A stretch of 64,000 bases of DNA. Source: an uncultured Muribaculaceae bacterium (GTDB lineage Bacteria; Bacteroidota; Bacteroidia; Bacteroidales; Muribaculaceae). Shown piece after piece: positions 52,216 to 61,375 of the stretch. The position numbers and the translations under genes were made by a program. The stretch spans positions 1-64,000 of the forward strand of contig CAJTWL010000010.1 in the NCBI GenBank assembly GCA_910579845.1, given 5' to 3'. The stretch's first letter is position 1, and each line of letters opens with the position of its first letter. The notes under the pieces are model-generated. The model did not search any database and was not told where the DNA came from. It saw only the letters and a list, made by a program, of their open reading frames with translations.

Positions 52216-55200
52216 TGGAACTTAAACAAGCTGTTAATCTGTTCCTCTCTCCTGCCAGACGAAACGCTATCCAGAAGGAACTTGCCGACAACCGGATAAG
52301 ACGCATAGAGGTCTCCGGACTGGAAGGAAGTTCGCCTGCAATGCTTTTTGCCGCTTTAGAATACTTCAAATATCCTTCTCTGATAATTGCCGACGATCTT
52401 GATGAGGCTGGCTATATATACAATGATCTTTGTCATATTATCGGAGCTGACAAAGTAGCTGTTTTCCCGAGTGGATACAAACGCGACATAAAATACGGTC
52501 AACAAGATCCACCGTCTCAGATACTGCGTTCCGAGGTACTTGACCTGTTGAACAACAGAAACAGCGGACTGCAATATGTCGTTTCTTATCCGGAATCACT
52601 TGCGGAGAAGGTTGCAGACTCCCGGACAGTATCCGCGAACTCCATATCCATTTCCAAGGGGGATATTGTCAAACAGACCGGTATTCTGTCAAGACTCCGC
52701 GAACTCGGTTTTGCTGAAACCGAATATGTCTATGAACCGGGACAGTTCGCACACCGTGGATCCATAATTGACGTCTATTCATTTTCCAATGATCTCCCTT
52801 TCCGAATTGATTTTTTTGACGATGAAGTGGATTCCATACGCACATTCAATGTCGAGACTCAACTGAGCGAGAAAACTCTTGATAAAATTTCAATACTGCC
52901 TCCCTCTCTTGCAGAAAGCGGAGAGAACGGGATTTCATTGTTGGAATATCTGTCGGACAATACAGTCTTATTCTGTAAGTCCCCCTCATACCTGCAGGAA
53001 AGAGTGGACGCAATCGCAGTTGAAGAATTCTCAGCATCTGCCATTATAGCGGACGAGGGTGACGAGAAAGCAATGGAAAAGGTAGTCGATGCCGTCACTT
53101 TCAAGCGGAGATTCGAATCCATGAGAATCGTAAAATTCGGTATAGGCAATGATTTGAAGAAATTTGATACTGATGCCCTGATACAATTTCATTGCAGTCC
53201 ACAAGCCTTTTATCACAAAAATTTCGACCTTATATCCGAGAGTTTCAACAATTTCATTAAAGAGGGATATAAATTGCTGATTCTATCGGATTCTCATTAT
53301 CAGACAGAGCGACTTAAAAACATCTTTGATGACAGGGGAGACCATATTACATTTACACCGGTAGAACATACTTTGCATGAAGGATTCGTGGATCACGATA
53401 CAAAAATATGCTTTTTCACAGATCATCAGATATTCGACAGGTTCCATAAATACAGTCTGAAAAGCGACCGCGCCAGAAGCGGCAAACTTGCTCTATCCCT
53501 GAAAGAACTGAACCAGATTGAAATAGGTGATTATATTGTTCACATCGACCACGGAATCGGCAAATTTGCAGGTCTTGTCAGAACTACAGCAAACGGCAAG
53601 CCACAAGAGATGATCAAGCTCATATATCAGAATGACGACATTATTCTGGTGAGCATACACGCACTCCACAAGCTTTCCAAATACCGCGGCAAAGAGGGAG
53701 TGCCTCCGAAAATCAACAAACTCGGCAGTGGAGCCTGGAACAGACTTAAAGAGAGGACAAAAACAAAAGTCAAGGACATAGCGCGTGACCTTATAAAACT
53801 GTATGCTTCAAGACGCGAAGAGAAAGGATTCGCATTCTCCCCGGATTCCTATCTTCAACATGAACTTGAAGCAAGCTTCATTTATGAAGACACTCCGGAT
53901 CAGCTGAAAGCCACACAAGCAATCAAAACCGATATGGAATCATCCAAACCTATGGACCGACTTGTGTGCGGAGACGTCGGCTTCGGAAAAACAGAAATTG
54001 CGGTCAGAGCCGCTTTCAAGGCTGCGGCAGACAGCAAACAGACAGCTGTACTCGTGCCGACTACAGTTCTTGCGATGCAGCATTACCATACTTTCGCCAA
54101 CAGACTTAAGGATCTTCCGGTAAGAGTCGATTTCATCTCTCGTGCGCGTAAGCCAAAAGAGGTGAAACAGATTCTAAAAGATCTGGAAAACGGAAAGATC
54201 GATATCCTTATAGGGACACACAAGATAATAGGCAAAGGAGTGAAGTTCAAAGACCTTGGACTGCTCATCATAGACGAGGAGCAAAAGTTTGGCGTCGCAG
54301 TAAAGGAGAAATTAAAACAGCTGAAAGTCAATGTCGACACGCTTACAATGAGCGCCACACCTATTCCAAGAACCTTACAGTTCTCTCTTATGGGCGCCCG
54401 CGACCTCAGTTCACTCAACACACCTCCGGCAAACCGACATCCGATTGTCACATCGGTAAGCAGTTTTGACGACGACGTGATCAAAGAGGCTGTCAATTTC
54501 GAATTGAGCCGGAACGGACAGGTATTCTTTATTTCAAACCGCATTGAAAATCTCTCCAATATTGAGAATACGCTTCGAAGACTGATTCCCAATGTGCGTG
54601 TCGTGACAGCCCACGGACAGATGCCTCCGGAACGTGTTGAGAAAGCAATCATTGATTTTGCAAACCACGATTACGACGTGCTCCTGTCAACAACAATTGT
54701 AGAGAATGGTATTGACATGCCGAATGTGAATACCATAATCGTCAACAATGCGCACAGTTTCGGACTCAGCGAACTTCATCAATTGCGCGGGCGCGTCGGT
54801 CGCAGCTCAAGAAAAGCGTTCTGCTATCTGCTCGTTCCTCCCGGAACTCCACTTAACCCCATAGCAAAAAGGCGTCTGTCTGCGATAGAGAGTTTCAGCG
54901 ATCTAGGAGCAGGCATACATATCGCCATGCAGGATCTTGATATCCGAGGCGCCGGAAATCTCCTCGGCGCGGAGCAAAGCGGATTTATAGCAGACCTCGG
55001 TTACGAAGCATACCAGAAGATCCTTAAAGAATCCGTAATAGAGTTGAAGACAGAGGAATTCGGAGACACATTCACAGATACAGCCGATGGGAAAGAAGAG
55101 GAATTCACAGCCGACTGTACGATTGAATCGGATCTCGAATTGCTTTTACCTCCCACATATGTACCTCAAGAGAATGAGCGCATAACACTTTACCGACGTC

Positions 55201-55571
55201 TCGACAATATGGAGAGTGTGGACAAGATAGAGGAATTCCGCGCTGAACTTCGAGACCGTTTCGGAGAGATACCTGCAACTGCCGAAGAACTTATCCGTAT
55301 AGTACCATTACGTATGGCGGCTCGCCGTCTCGGCATAGAGCGCATGGTTCTTAAGGAAGGTAAAATGCGGATCTATTTTGTCGGTGACGACAACAAGGCA
55401 TACTACAATTCTTCCGCATTCGGCAAGGTGCTCGCATACCTGCAACAGAATCCGAAACGATGCCGACTCAAGGAGGTAAACACCCGACGCCTAATGGTCA
55501 TTGACACCGTAACCGGCGTCACCGACGCACTTGCCATCCTTACTGCCATCGAATCCATGACCCCACTCTAA
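52215..55571 (+). CDS. mfd: Transcription-repair coupling factor
   Basis: 1118-residue Mfd. The UvrB-homology region comes first, the RNA polymerase-interaction domain follows (IGDYIVHIDHGIGKFAGL), then the RecG-like motor with Walker A GDVGFGKTE and the Walker B box DEEQ (LLIIDEEQKFGV), and the C-terminal TRCF domain (LPPTYVPQENERITLYRRL). It removes RNA polymerase stalled at lesions and recruits UvrA. Complete. Confidence 0.97.
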   Translation: MELKQAVNLFLSPARRNAIQKELADNRIRRIEVSGLEGSSPAMLFAALEYFKYPSLIIADDLDEAGYIYNDLCHIIGADKVAVFPSGYKRDIKYGQQDPPSQILRSEVLDLLNNRNSGLQYVVSYPESLAEKVADSRTVSANSISISKGDIVKQTGILSRLRELGFAETEYVYEPGQFAHRGSIIDVYSFSNDLPFRIDFFDDEVDSIRTFNVETQLSEKTLDKISILPPSLAESGENGISLLEYLSDNTVLFCKSPSYLQERVDAIAVEEFSASAIIADEGDEKAMEKVVDAVTFKRRFESMRIVKFGIGNDLKKFDTDALIQFHCSPQAFYHKNFDLISESFNNFIKEGYKLLILSDSHYQTERLKNIFDDRGDHITFTPVEHTLHEGFVDHDTKICFFTDHQIFDRFHKYSLKSDRARSGKLALSLKELNQIEIGDYIVHIDHGIGKFAGLVRTTANGKPQEMIKLIYQNDDIILVSIHALHKLSKYRGKEGVPPKINKLGSGAWNRLKERTKTKVKDIARDLIKLYASRREEKGFAFSPDSYLQHELEASFIYEDTPDQLKATQAIKTDMESSKPMDRLVCGDVGFGKTEIAVRAAFKAAADSKQTAVLVPTTVLAMQHYHTFANRLKDLPVRVDFISRARKPKEVKQILKDLENGKIDILIGTHKIIGKGVKFKDLGLLIIDEEQKFGVAVKEKLKQLKVNVDTLTMSATPIPRTLQFSLMGARDLSSLNTPPANRHPIVTSVSSFDDDVIKEAVNFELSRNGQVFFISNRIENLSNIENTLRRLIPNVRVVTAHGQMPPERVEKAIIDFANHDYDVLLSTTIVENGIDMPNVNTIIVNNAHSFGLSELHQLRGRVGRSSRKAFCYLLVPPGTPLNPIAKRRLSAIESFSDLGAGIHIAMQDLDIRGAGNLLGAEQSGFIADLGYEAYQKILKESVIELKTEEFGDTFTDTADGKEEEFTADCTIESDLELLLPPTYVPQENERITLYRRLDNMESVDKIEEFRAELRDRFGEIPATAEELIRIVPLRMAARRLGIERMVLKEGKMRIYFVGDDNKAYYNSSAFGKVLAYLQQNPKRCRLKEVNTRRLMVIDTVTGVTDALAILTAIESMTPL

Positions 55572-55600
55572 GAGAGTCATACATTTGTACGACTCTCTTA
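55569..55600 (+). terminator. Terminator of mfd, overlapping its stop codon
   Basis: 10-bp arms TAAGAGAGTC/GACTCTCTTA with an inner TACA/TGTA pair; the left arm starts at the mfd TAA. TTT follows. Confidence 0.75.
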
Positions 55601-55625
55601 TTTCAGTGCATTATTTTATATAATA

Positions 55626-55659
55626 AAGAAAACCGCACCATTTACGATGCGGTTTTCTT
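55626..55659. terminator. Second hairpin between mfd and the surface protein
   Basis: 12-bp arms AAGAAAACCGCA/TGCGGTTTTCTT with a 10-base loop. T-rich right arm for the plus strand and T-run for the minus strand; serves as terminator of the convergent surface protein gene. Confidence 0.8.
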
Positions 55660-55681
55660 ATATAAGGTCGGAATAAGTCCC

Positions 55682-58600
55682 TTATTTTACCATAACCTTC
55701 ACGCGTATATCACCTGCTGCAGCAACATATACACCGGTGGTAACCTCAACTTCATAAATATTCTCTGTAGCCAAAGAACGGTTCAAGCATACTCCTGCGG
55801 CATCATAAACAGCAACTTCCTGACCATTGAATCCGATAAACTGAATCGCTCCTTTACCTGAAAGAATTGCCTTATTTGCCGTAAGCTCATCCAATCCGGA
55901 CGGCAGATCTATCGCGGCATCATTTGACATCATACCTTCCCTGTCATCGAAGAGAACGGGAACCACATTATATATATAACGTGTTCCGGCAGCAACAGTG
56001 TTGTCGGTATATGCCGGTGCCGGATCATTCTTGTCGGCAATCTTCTCCTTGTTGCGGATTATACGATATCCTTGGACATCAGCGGAAGTTGTGTATGATA
56101 TTTCATCAAGCATCACTCCAAAGATATCTTTGGAAACATAGCGTATTGCAAAGTAACGTGTCCCGGCGGGAAGATCCACATTGTAATTCTTCCATACAGT
56201 AGGTGTGCCCTTGACACCTTCAACCTTTACAGTCTCGACGAGTTTAAACTGATCTATTGCATCCGTTGTGGATGAAGCGAGAACTTCAAGAACCTCAGCG
56301 CCATATTGGTAGGTTATTGCTTTTGCCGCGAACGAAACCTCACTGACATCACACAGTTGCGGCGATATCAGCCAATCATTTGCCGCAGAACCATCCTGCG
56401 GACAACGTGCAATGATATACTGTTTGCCTATATAGCCTGCACCATTGAACTTGTCATTGATCTTTGCGATTTCGTCAGCATTCCATACTGTGAATGCCGC
56501 AGGATCATAAGGACATGGAGCAGCCCAGTCATTAAATCCATAAATTTGCTTGCCATCACCATCATGAGTCTTGAATATACCGACTTTCGATGGATTTACA
56601 ACAAACGGGGTATCATTCTCAAATCCCTCTACATTGTCAACCTCCGGAGCTGTCCATGTCAAAGTAACGCTCTCTCCGTTTTTCTCGGCCTTTAGATCAG
56701 TAACAACTACTGCATTCCCCTTAACTATATTCAGATTTGCGGTCATAGAGTTGTTGCTTGCGTCATTGTCGGCAGTGGTGAGTTCAAATTTCACAGCAGC
56801 ATTTCCAAGATGTGCCACTTCCGGAGTAATCTCCCACTCATATGCAACGCTCTCACCTTGTACCGGCTTTACATCAGCAACGCCTTTGACCTGTTTCTCC
56901 ATTATCACTTTCTCGCCCTGCGTCAAGGTCCACAATCCATCAGGCAATACATTGGTCTCATAACCTTTGTTCTCCACTGTTGCAATGAACTTGACAGGCA
57001 CTCCTATCTGCGGAACGGAAGGAGCGTCAAGAGCAGTGACACCGAAATCTTTGGCTGTATGGTTGCGAAGCATGTATGAATCGATCAAAGCGACCTGTCC
57101 CTGTTTTGCAAAGTTCGCCTTGACCAGCACCTCTACCCAATCAAGATTCTTAAGTGTCTCGGGGAACATGAATACCTCACGGGTCCAGCCTTCATTACCC
57201 TTGGGAGACTTGACGCTGCCGAGTTTTGTCTCACCTTTGTATGTGCGGGCAATAAACTCAATCTCCGGCATATCTGTCTCTTCATAGACATCCACAACCA
57301 AGGCAGGAAAGTTTACTCCGGTAGTCTGTACTTTCGGCAGATTGAATGAAATCCAGCTATTGCTCTCTGTAGAGATCGAGAACATAGCCTTGTCATCGTC
57401 CGATTTATATTTAGCGCCAACTTTCGACGGACTGTCTATATAGAGAGACGCCTCACCCGAACTCTTCACGATAAATTTATCAAAGATCGGCTGCGCACCG
57501 GCAAATGTCTCCTCTACAGGCATCTTCATTGCCGGACCGAGTATTACTCTGTCGTATCCTATATAATTTGCCTTACCTATGGAATTCACAGCCCTGACAC
57601 CGAGAGTCAGCACTGCGAGGTCTTTGAGATTACTTGCCGTAAGCTGGGTAGTGTTTACCTTTCCGGCGTTTCCTATCAGTGCCCACTGATTTGAGGAATT
57701 GAGCTGATAAATCTCATAAGATATATCCGATGGCTCAACATACCCTCCATTTTCACCCTCGACAGGAGTGGTCCAACTTACCTTCACACTGAAGTCATCA
57801 GCTGTAGGCTGTAATGTAACATCCGGTCTACCCGGCAGATCAATACCTGTATAAACTTCTGCTGTGGCACCTTGCCCCACAGATGTGCCGGCTGCGGCTG
57901 TAACTATGATAGTGTTTAATCCCTGCTCTGTCTTCACATCCGCCTTGACACGTGCTCCCGGAGCTCCGCTCACCTGTACGGTATCAACCTTTGATGCCAC
58001 AGTTGCCGTAAGTGTGGCGGCTGCCAATACCGCACCAGTTCCGGTTTTGTCCGGCAGTGTGAATTCGACAGTTGCCTTTAGCTCACCCTTCGGGAATGGA
58101 GTACATACAATTTTTTCAGGCTGGGCGGGAGAGAATATTGTAGCCTTAGTCGGATATAATCTGAAATTATTGGCATATAAGAGATTCTTATCCTTGTCGG
58201 ATACGCAATGTATGCCTATATAATATTTACCGGGTGCATCCGCTATGAAATGTCCTGTCCAGTCTTTTTCGGAATCAATGTCTGTCACGTCTGTACGACC
58301 GATGATTGTATCAGTCATTGCCTCTATAGTAGCTTCTTTACCTGCAAGCACCTCAAAGCGCTCGGAGAATCCGGTCTTAGGAATCCACGCATTCATTGCG
58401 AACTCATAGACCCGTTCCGTATCGGTAATTTCAAATGCAGGAAGGAACAACCATGCGTCAGCAGGATTTGCCGAATCATATGTATAACGGTAGGCACCAT
58501 ATGCCGAGTACCATGACCAATTCTTCTTGGCTCCGCCGGTTCCGTATGCGAATTTAAACAAAGAGGTGTAATAAGAAAGAGGATCGAGCTGGAAGGGAAC

Positions 58601-60286
58601 ACTGAACACTGAGCCGACAAGAACCACTGTGGAAGTGCGGGGTGCGGAAGCGTTACCATGATACTTTGCAACAGCAGAAGCCTGATGTATAGCCGCATAA
58701 TCAGCAGGAATCTCAACGGTGACAGTCGTTGTCGCTGCAGTGGCTTTCTGATCGGTTGCAACTACTTTACCGTCAAGATAAATATCATAGGTAACATCAT
58801 CTGCATTGAAATATGCTCCCAGAGAACTGTTGGCACCGGCTGTGACTTTCCTCCATGAAATTTTACCCTGGGCTGTCAGTGTACAGCTTGCCGGAGCGTT
58901 AGGCACATCATAACCTACATAAATCTTGTCACGAAGAACATTGGTCTGACCATCAACAGAAATCTCAAAACGTACAAGATGGGTTCCTTGAGTAAGTTCA
59001 TAGGGTATTGTGGCTGTTGCACCCGGAGCATATTCCGACTTTGCAACCAACTCGTTGTCTATATATGATGCCAATGTAAGTTTTGTTGAAGCCGGTATCT
59101 CACTGCCGTCAGCAAAAGCAGACGGCACAACAACACTAAAGTTGCCTTTCAGATCCGGAGTCCCTTTGGTCGAATAATCGTAGGTAAACTCCGCAGGAGC
59201 CTTTTGATCAACGACCTCTTTTTCCGAGAAGAATACATAATACTCTTCTCCGTCCGTCAGATCAGCCTGCAATGTAACTGATTTTGAAGCGGGATCAAGA
59301 AGATAGAATTTGGCGTCATGGTTATCCTCCTCTCCTGTCAAGGCATTATACAGGAATGCCTTGTGTGCGGGGCTCCATGCCATAGCCGTCACATAATTGG
59401 GCAGCCATGATTGAATATTAGGAGTGTAGACAACAGTCTGTGTTCCATCAGTAGCGACTTCTACAAACTTACCACTGACGGTTATACCATAGATCTTGCC
59501 GTTATGGAAAGTCATGGCTGAACACATCTCACCTTTACCTGTCACATCACGAATGGCATTTACCTTGTTCATATCCGACATGCTCCAGGAAGCAAACACT
59601 GTCTTGGATCCGTCGGTTCCTGCCATAGAATATCCATATGCGGTCTCTGTGTCCGGATTAAACGCCATTGTGACGAAGTAACCGAGATAAGACTGTATCG
59701 CACCGGCCGCGTTTCTATCGGTCACCGATATATCACGGTACGAACCCCATGAACCGTCAAGCTTCAGGGTAGTAAAATAAGCACCTGTATAATTGCCGTT
59801 GGGATTGACACCACGGAACAACCATAATAGTCCGTTGTGATAAAATCCGCACCGCTGCCATGTGTAGAGCTGATCACGGAACATATGCTCTTTTGCACCG
59901 TTAAGCGACACTTTGTGGACACCAAGTGTCTTCCAACTGTCTGCCTTCGCGGATTTACTGTATGCAAGATATCCATAAAAATTATCTCCTACAGCAGCCG
60001 CTCTCTGAATTGGAGCGGATGAAATTCCTTCATTTGCTCCAAAAACCGGAACATTATCACTGTAGGAGTTGGGGAACAATGATGAAAGCTGCATCTTTGT
60101 TGTCGGCTTTGCCATCGTCTTGACCTCACATTTATCGTCGGATTGACGACCGGAAGCGAGGATTTCCTGAGCCGTCACACCATCATAGGTGGTAACAAGA
60201 GACCGTTTACTCTCTCCTTCCCTGACGACTCCCAATGCCGTCAATCCTGTAAGCAGAACTGCGACATAAGCAACAATCTTCTTCAT
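55682..60286 (-). CDS. Large secreted surface protein, choice-of-anchor J and C-terminal sorting signal
   Basis: 1534 residues. Signal peptide about 1-21 (MKKIVAYVAVLLTGLTALGVV). Residues about 80-370 look like a beta-propeller-like repeat region (blades around GYSMAGTDGSKTVFASW). Later come a choice-of-anchor J-like domain (about 560-720), several fn3-like modules with PGRPDVTLQPTADDFSVKVSW, and a second anchor J-like domain with FENDTPFVVNPSK and GVMLDEISYT. The C-terminal 70 residues (ending TGVYVAAAGDIRVKVMVK) resemble a type IX secretion sorting domain. Function unknown; adhesion or substrate binding is likely. No other gene of a secretion system is in the window. Confidence 0.78.
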   Translation of the reverse strand: MKKIVAYVAVLLTGLTALGVVREGESKRSLVTTYDGVTAQEILASGRQSDDKCEVKTMAKPTTKMQLSSLFPNSYSDNVPVFGANEGISSAPIQRAAAVGDNFYGYLAYSKSAKADSWKTLGVHKVSLNGAKEHMFRDQLYTWQRCGFYHNGLLWLFRGVNPNGNYTGAYFTTLKLDGSWGSYRDISVTDRNAAGAIQSYLGYFVTMAFNPDTETAYGYSMAGTDGSKTVFASWSMSDMNKVNAIRDVTGKGEMCSAMTFHNGKIYGITVSGKFVEVATDGTQTVVYTPNIQSWLPNYVTAMAWSPAHKAFLYNALTGEEDNHDAKFYLLDPASKSVTLQADLTDGEEYYVFFSEKEVVDQKAPAEFTYDYSTKGTPDLKGNFSVVVPSAFADGSEIPASTKLTLASYIDNELVAKSEYAPGATATIPYELTQGTHLVRFEISVDGQTNVLRDKIYVGYDVPNAPASCTLTAQGKISWRKVTAGANSSLGAYFNADDVTYDIYLDGKVVATDQKATAATTTVTVEIPADYAAIHQASAVAKYHGNASAPRTSTVVLVGSVFSVPFQLDPLSYYTSLFKFAYGTGGAKKNWSWYSAYGAYRYTYDSANPADAWLFLPAFEITDTERVYEFAMNAWIPKTGFSERFEVLAGKEATIEAMTDTIIGRTDVTDIDSEKDWTGHFIADAPGKYYIGIHCVSDKDKNLLYANNFRLYPTKATIFSPAQPEKIVCTPFPKGELKATVEFTLPDKTGTGAVLAAATLTATVASKVDTVQVSGAPGARVKADVKTEQGLNTIIVTAAAGTSVGQGATAEVYTGIDLPGRPDVTLQPTADDFSVKVSWTTPVEGENGGYVEPSDISYEIYQLNSSNQWALIGNAGKVNTTQLTASNLKDLAVLTLGVRAVNSIGKANYIGYDRVILGPAMKMPVEETFAGAQPIFDKFIVKSSGEASLYIDSPSKVGAKYKSDDDKAMFSISTESNSWISFNLPKVQTTGVNFPALVVDVYEETDMPEIEFIARTYKGETKLGSVKSPKGNEGWTREVFMFPETLKNLDWVEVLVKANFAKQGQVALIDSYMLRNHTAKDFGVTALDAPSVPQIGVPVKFIATVENKGYETNVLPDGLWTLTQGEKVIMEKQVKGVADVKPVQGESVAYEWEITPEVAHLGNAAVKFELTTADNDASNNSMTANLNIVKGNAVVVTDLKAEKNGESVTLTWTAPEVDNVEGFENDTPFVVNPSKVGIFKTHDGDGKQIYGFNDWAAPCPYDPAAFTVWNADEIAKINDKFNGAGYIGKQYIIARCPQDGSAANDWLISPQLCDVSEVSFAAKAITYQYGAEVLEVLASSTTDAIDQFKLVETVKVEGVKGTPTVWKNYNVDLPAGTRYFAIRYVSKDIFGVMLDEISYTTSADVQGYRIIRNKEKIADKNDPAPAYTDNTVAAGTRYIYNVVPVLFDDREGMMSNDAAIDLPSGLDELTANKAILSGKGAIQFIGFNGQEVAVYDAAGVCLNRSLATENIYEVEVTTGVYVAAAGDIRVKVMVK

Positions 60287-60637
60287 ATAATTATAAGTTA
60301 GTTAAACGAAATTCCGTTTTTACATGACTTTGTTTTACCTGAGCTTGCAACTACTCCATGAGTTTATATAATCCAACAAAAACATAGAATAAATCCATAT
60401 CCACAAACACATATATCCTTTACAAAATTATACAAATTATTTCGGTTAACCTGCATATTTTTCTTAAAATAATACCGACATTGGAAATCTTTCACAAATA
60501 TCCAAAAACACAACTTAAAAATGCCATGCAGACATATCGGACAATATTAAACCCGATGTAGGCTTAATGCTTACACCGGGTCTGTATTTTACCTTAAACG
60601 GTTATTTAAATCAAACTGATTATATGAGTATTTCTGA
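60287..60637. other. Non-coding stretch upstream of the surface protein gene
   Basis: 351 bases with no gene. A minus-strand -7 box TAATTTTG at 60423-60430 predicts a leader of about 130 bases for the surface protein. At 60551-60581 is the hairpin that probably ends the yebC transcript. The rest is AT-rich with no further structure seen. Confidence 0.5.
60551..60581 (-). terminator. Hairpin downstream of yebC
   Basis: ACCCGATGTAGGC paired with GCTTACACCGGGT, with one mismatch and a G-U pair, loop TTAAT; T-rich sequence follows on the minus strand. Confidence 0.5.
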
Positions 60638-61351
60638 TTATTCCTCTTTCATGTTGTGGAATACATTCTGAACGTCTTCGTCCTCTTCGAATTTGTCGAG
60701 AAGTTTCTCAAGCTGCTCGCGCTGTTCAGCTGTCACCTCCTTGTAATCGGTCGGAATACGCTCAAACTCGGCTGAAACAATCTCAAGTCCCTTATCCTCA
60801 AGGAAGCTCTGTAGATTTGCGAACTGGTCGAAAGCGCCATAAACGAGCCATTCCTCCTCATCTGCCTCAAGCTCCGCCTCAAAGTCCATCAGATCAAGCT
60901 CAAATTCATCCATTGCAATATCCTCACTCGGTTTGATATGAAAAACACTCTTGTGGTCGAAAAGGAACGATAGAGACCCCTGCGTACCAAGCGAACCTCC
61001 GAATTTGTTGAAATAGCTGCGTACATTGGCTACTGTACGCTGGTTGTTGTCAGTCGCTGTCTCCACAACAATTGCTATTCCGAAGGGTCCATATCCCTCA
61101 TATACTATCTCCTTGTAATCGGTCGCATCCTTGTCGGTAGCCTTCTTGATTGCGCGGTCGATTGTATCTTTAGGCATATTCGCGGCCTTTGCATTATGGA
61201 TCAATACTCTCAGACGGGGATTCATTGACGGATCCGGACCTCCTGCTTTAGCCGCTATTGTGATTTCTTTGCCGATACGTGTAAATGTACGGCTCATGTT
61301 GCCCCAACGTTTCAATTTACGGGCTTTACGGAATTCAAATGCTCTTCCCAT
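60638..61351 (-). CDS. YebC/PmpR-family protein
   Basis: 237-residue protein of the YebC family, recently linked to translation of proline-rich stretches and earlier annotated as a transcription regulator. Family signatures: GRAFEFRKARKLKRWGNMSR near the N-terminus, then KAANMPKDTIDRAIKKA and IVYEGYGPFGIAIVVE. The C-terminal 40 residues are acidic (LLDKFEEDEDVQNVFHNM). It follows pheT by 24 bases and is probably in the same transcript. Confidence 0.93.
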   Translation of the reverse strand: MGRAFEFRKARKLKRWGNMSRTFTRIGKEITIAAKAGGPDPSMNPRLRVLIHNAKAANMPKDTIDRAIKKATDKDATDYKEIVYEGYGPFGIAIVVETATDNNQRTVANVRSYFNKFGGSLGTQGSLSFLFDHKSVFHIKPSEDIAMDEFELDLMDFEAELEADEEEWLVYGAFDQFANLQSFLEDKGLEIVSAEFERIPTDYKEVTAEQREQLEKLLDKFEEDEDVQNVFHNMKEE

Positions 61352-61375
61352 TATATAGAAGTTGTTTAAACTGTT

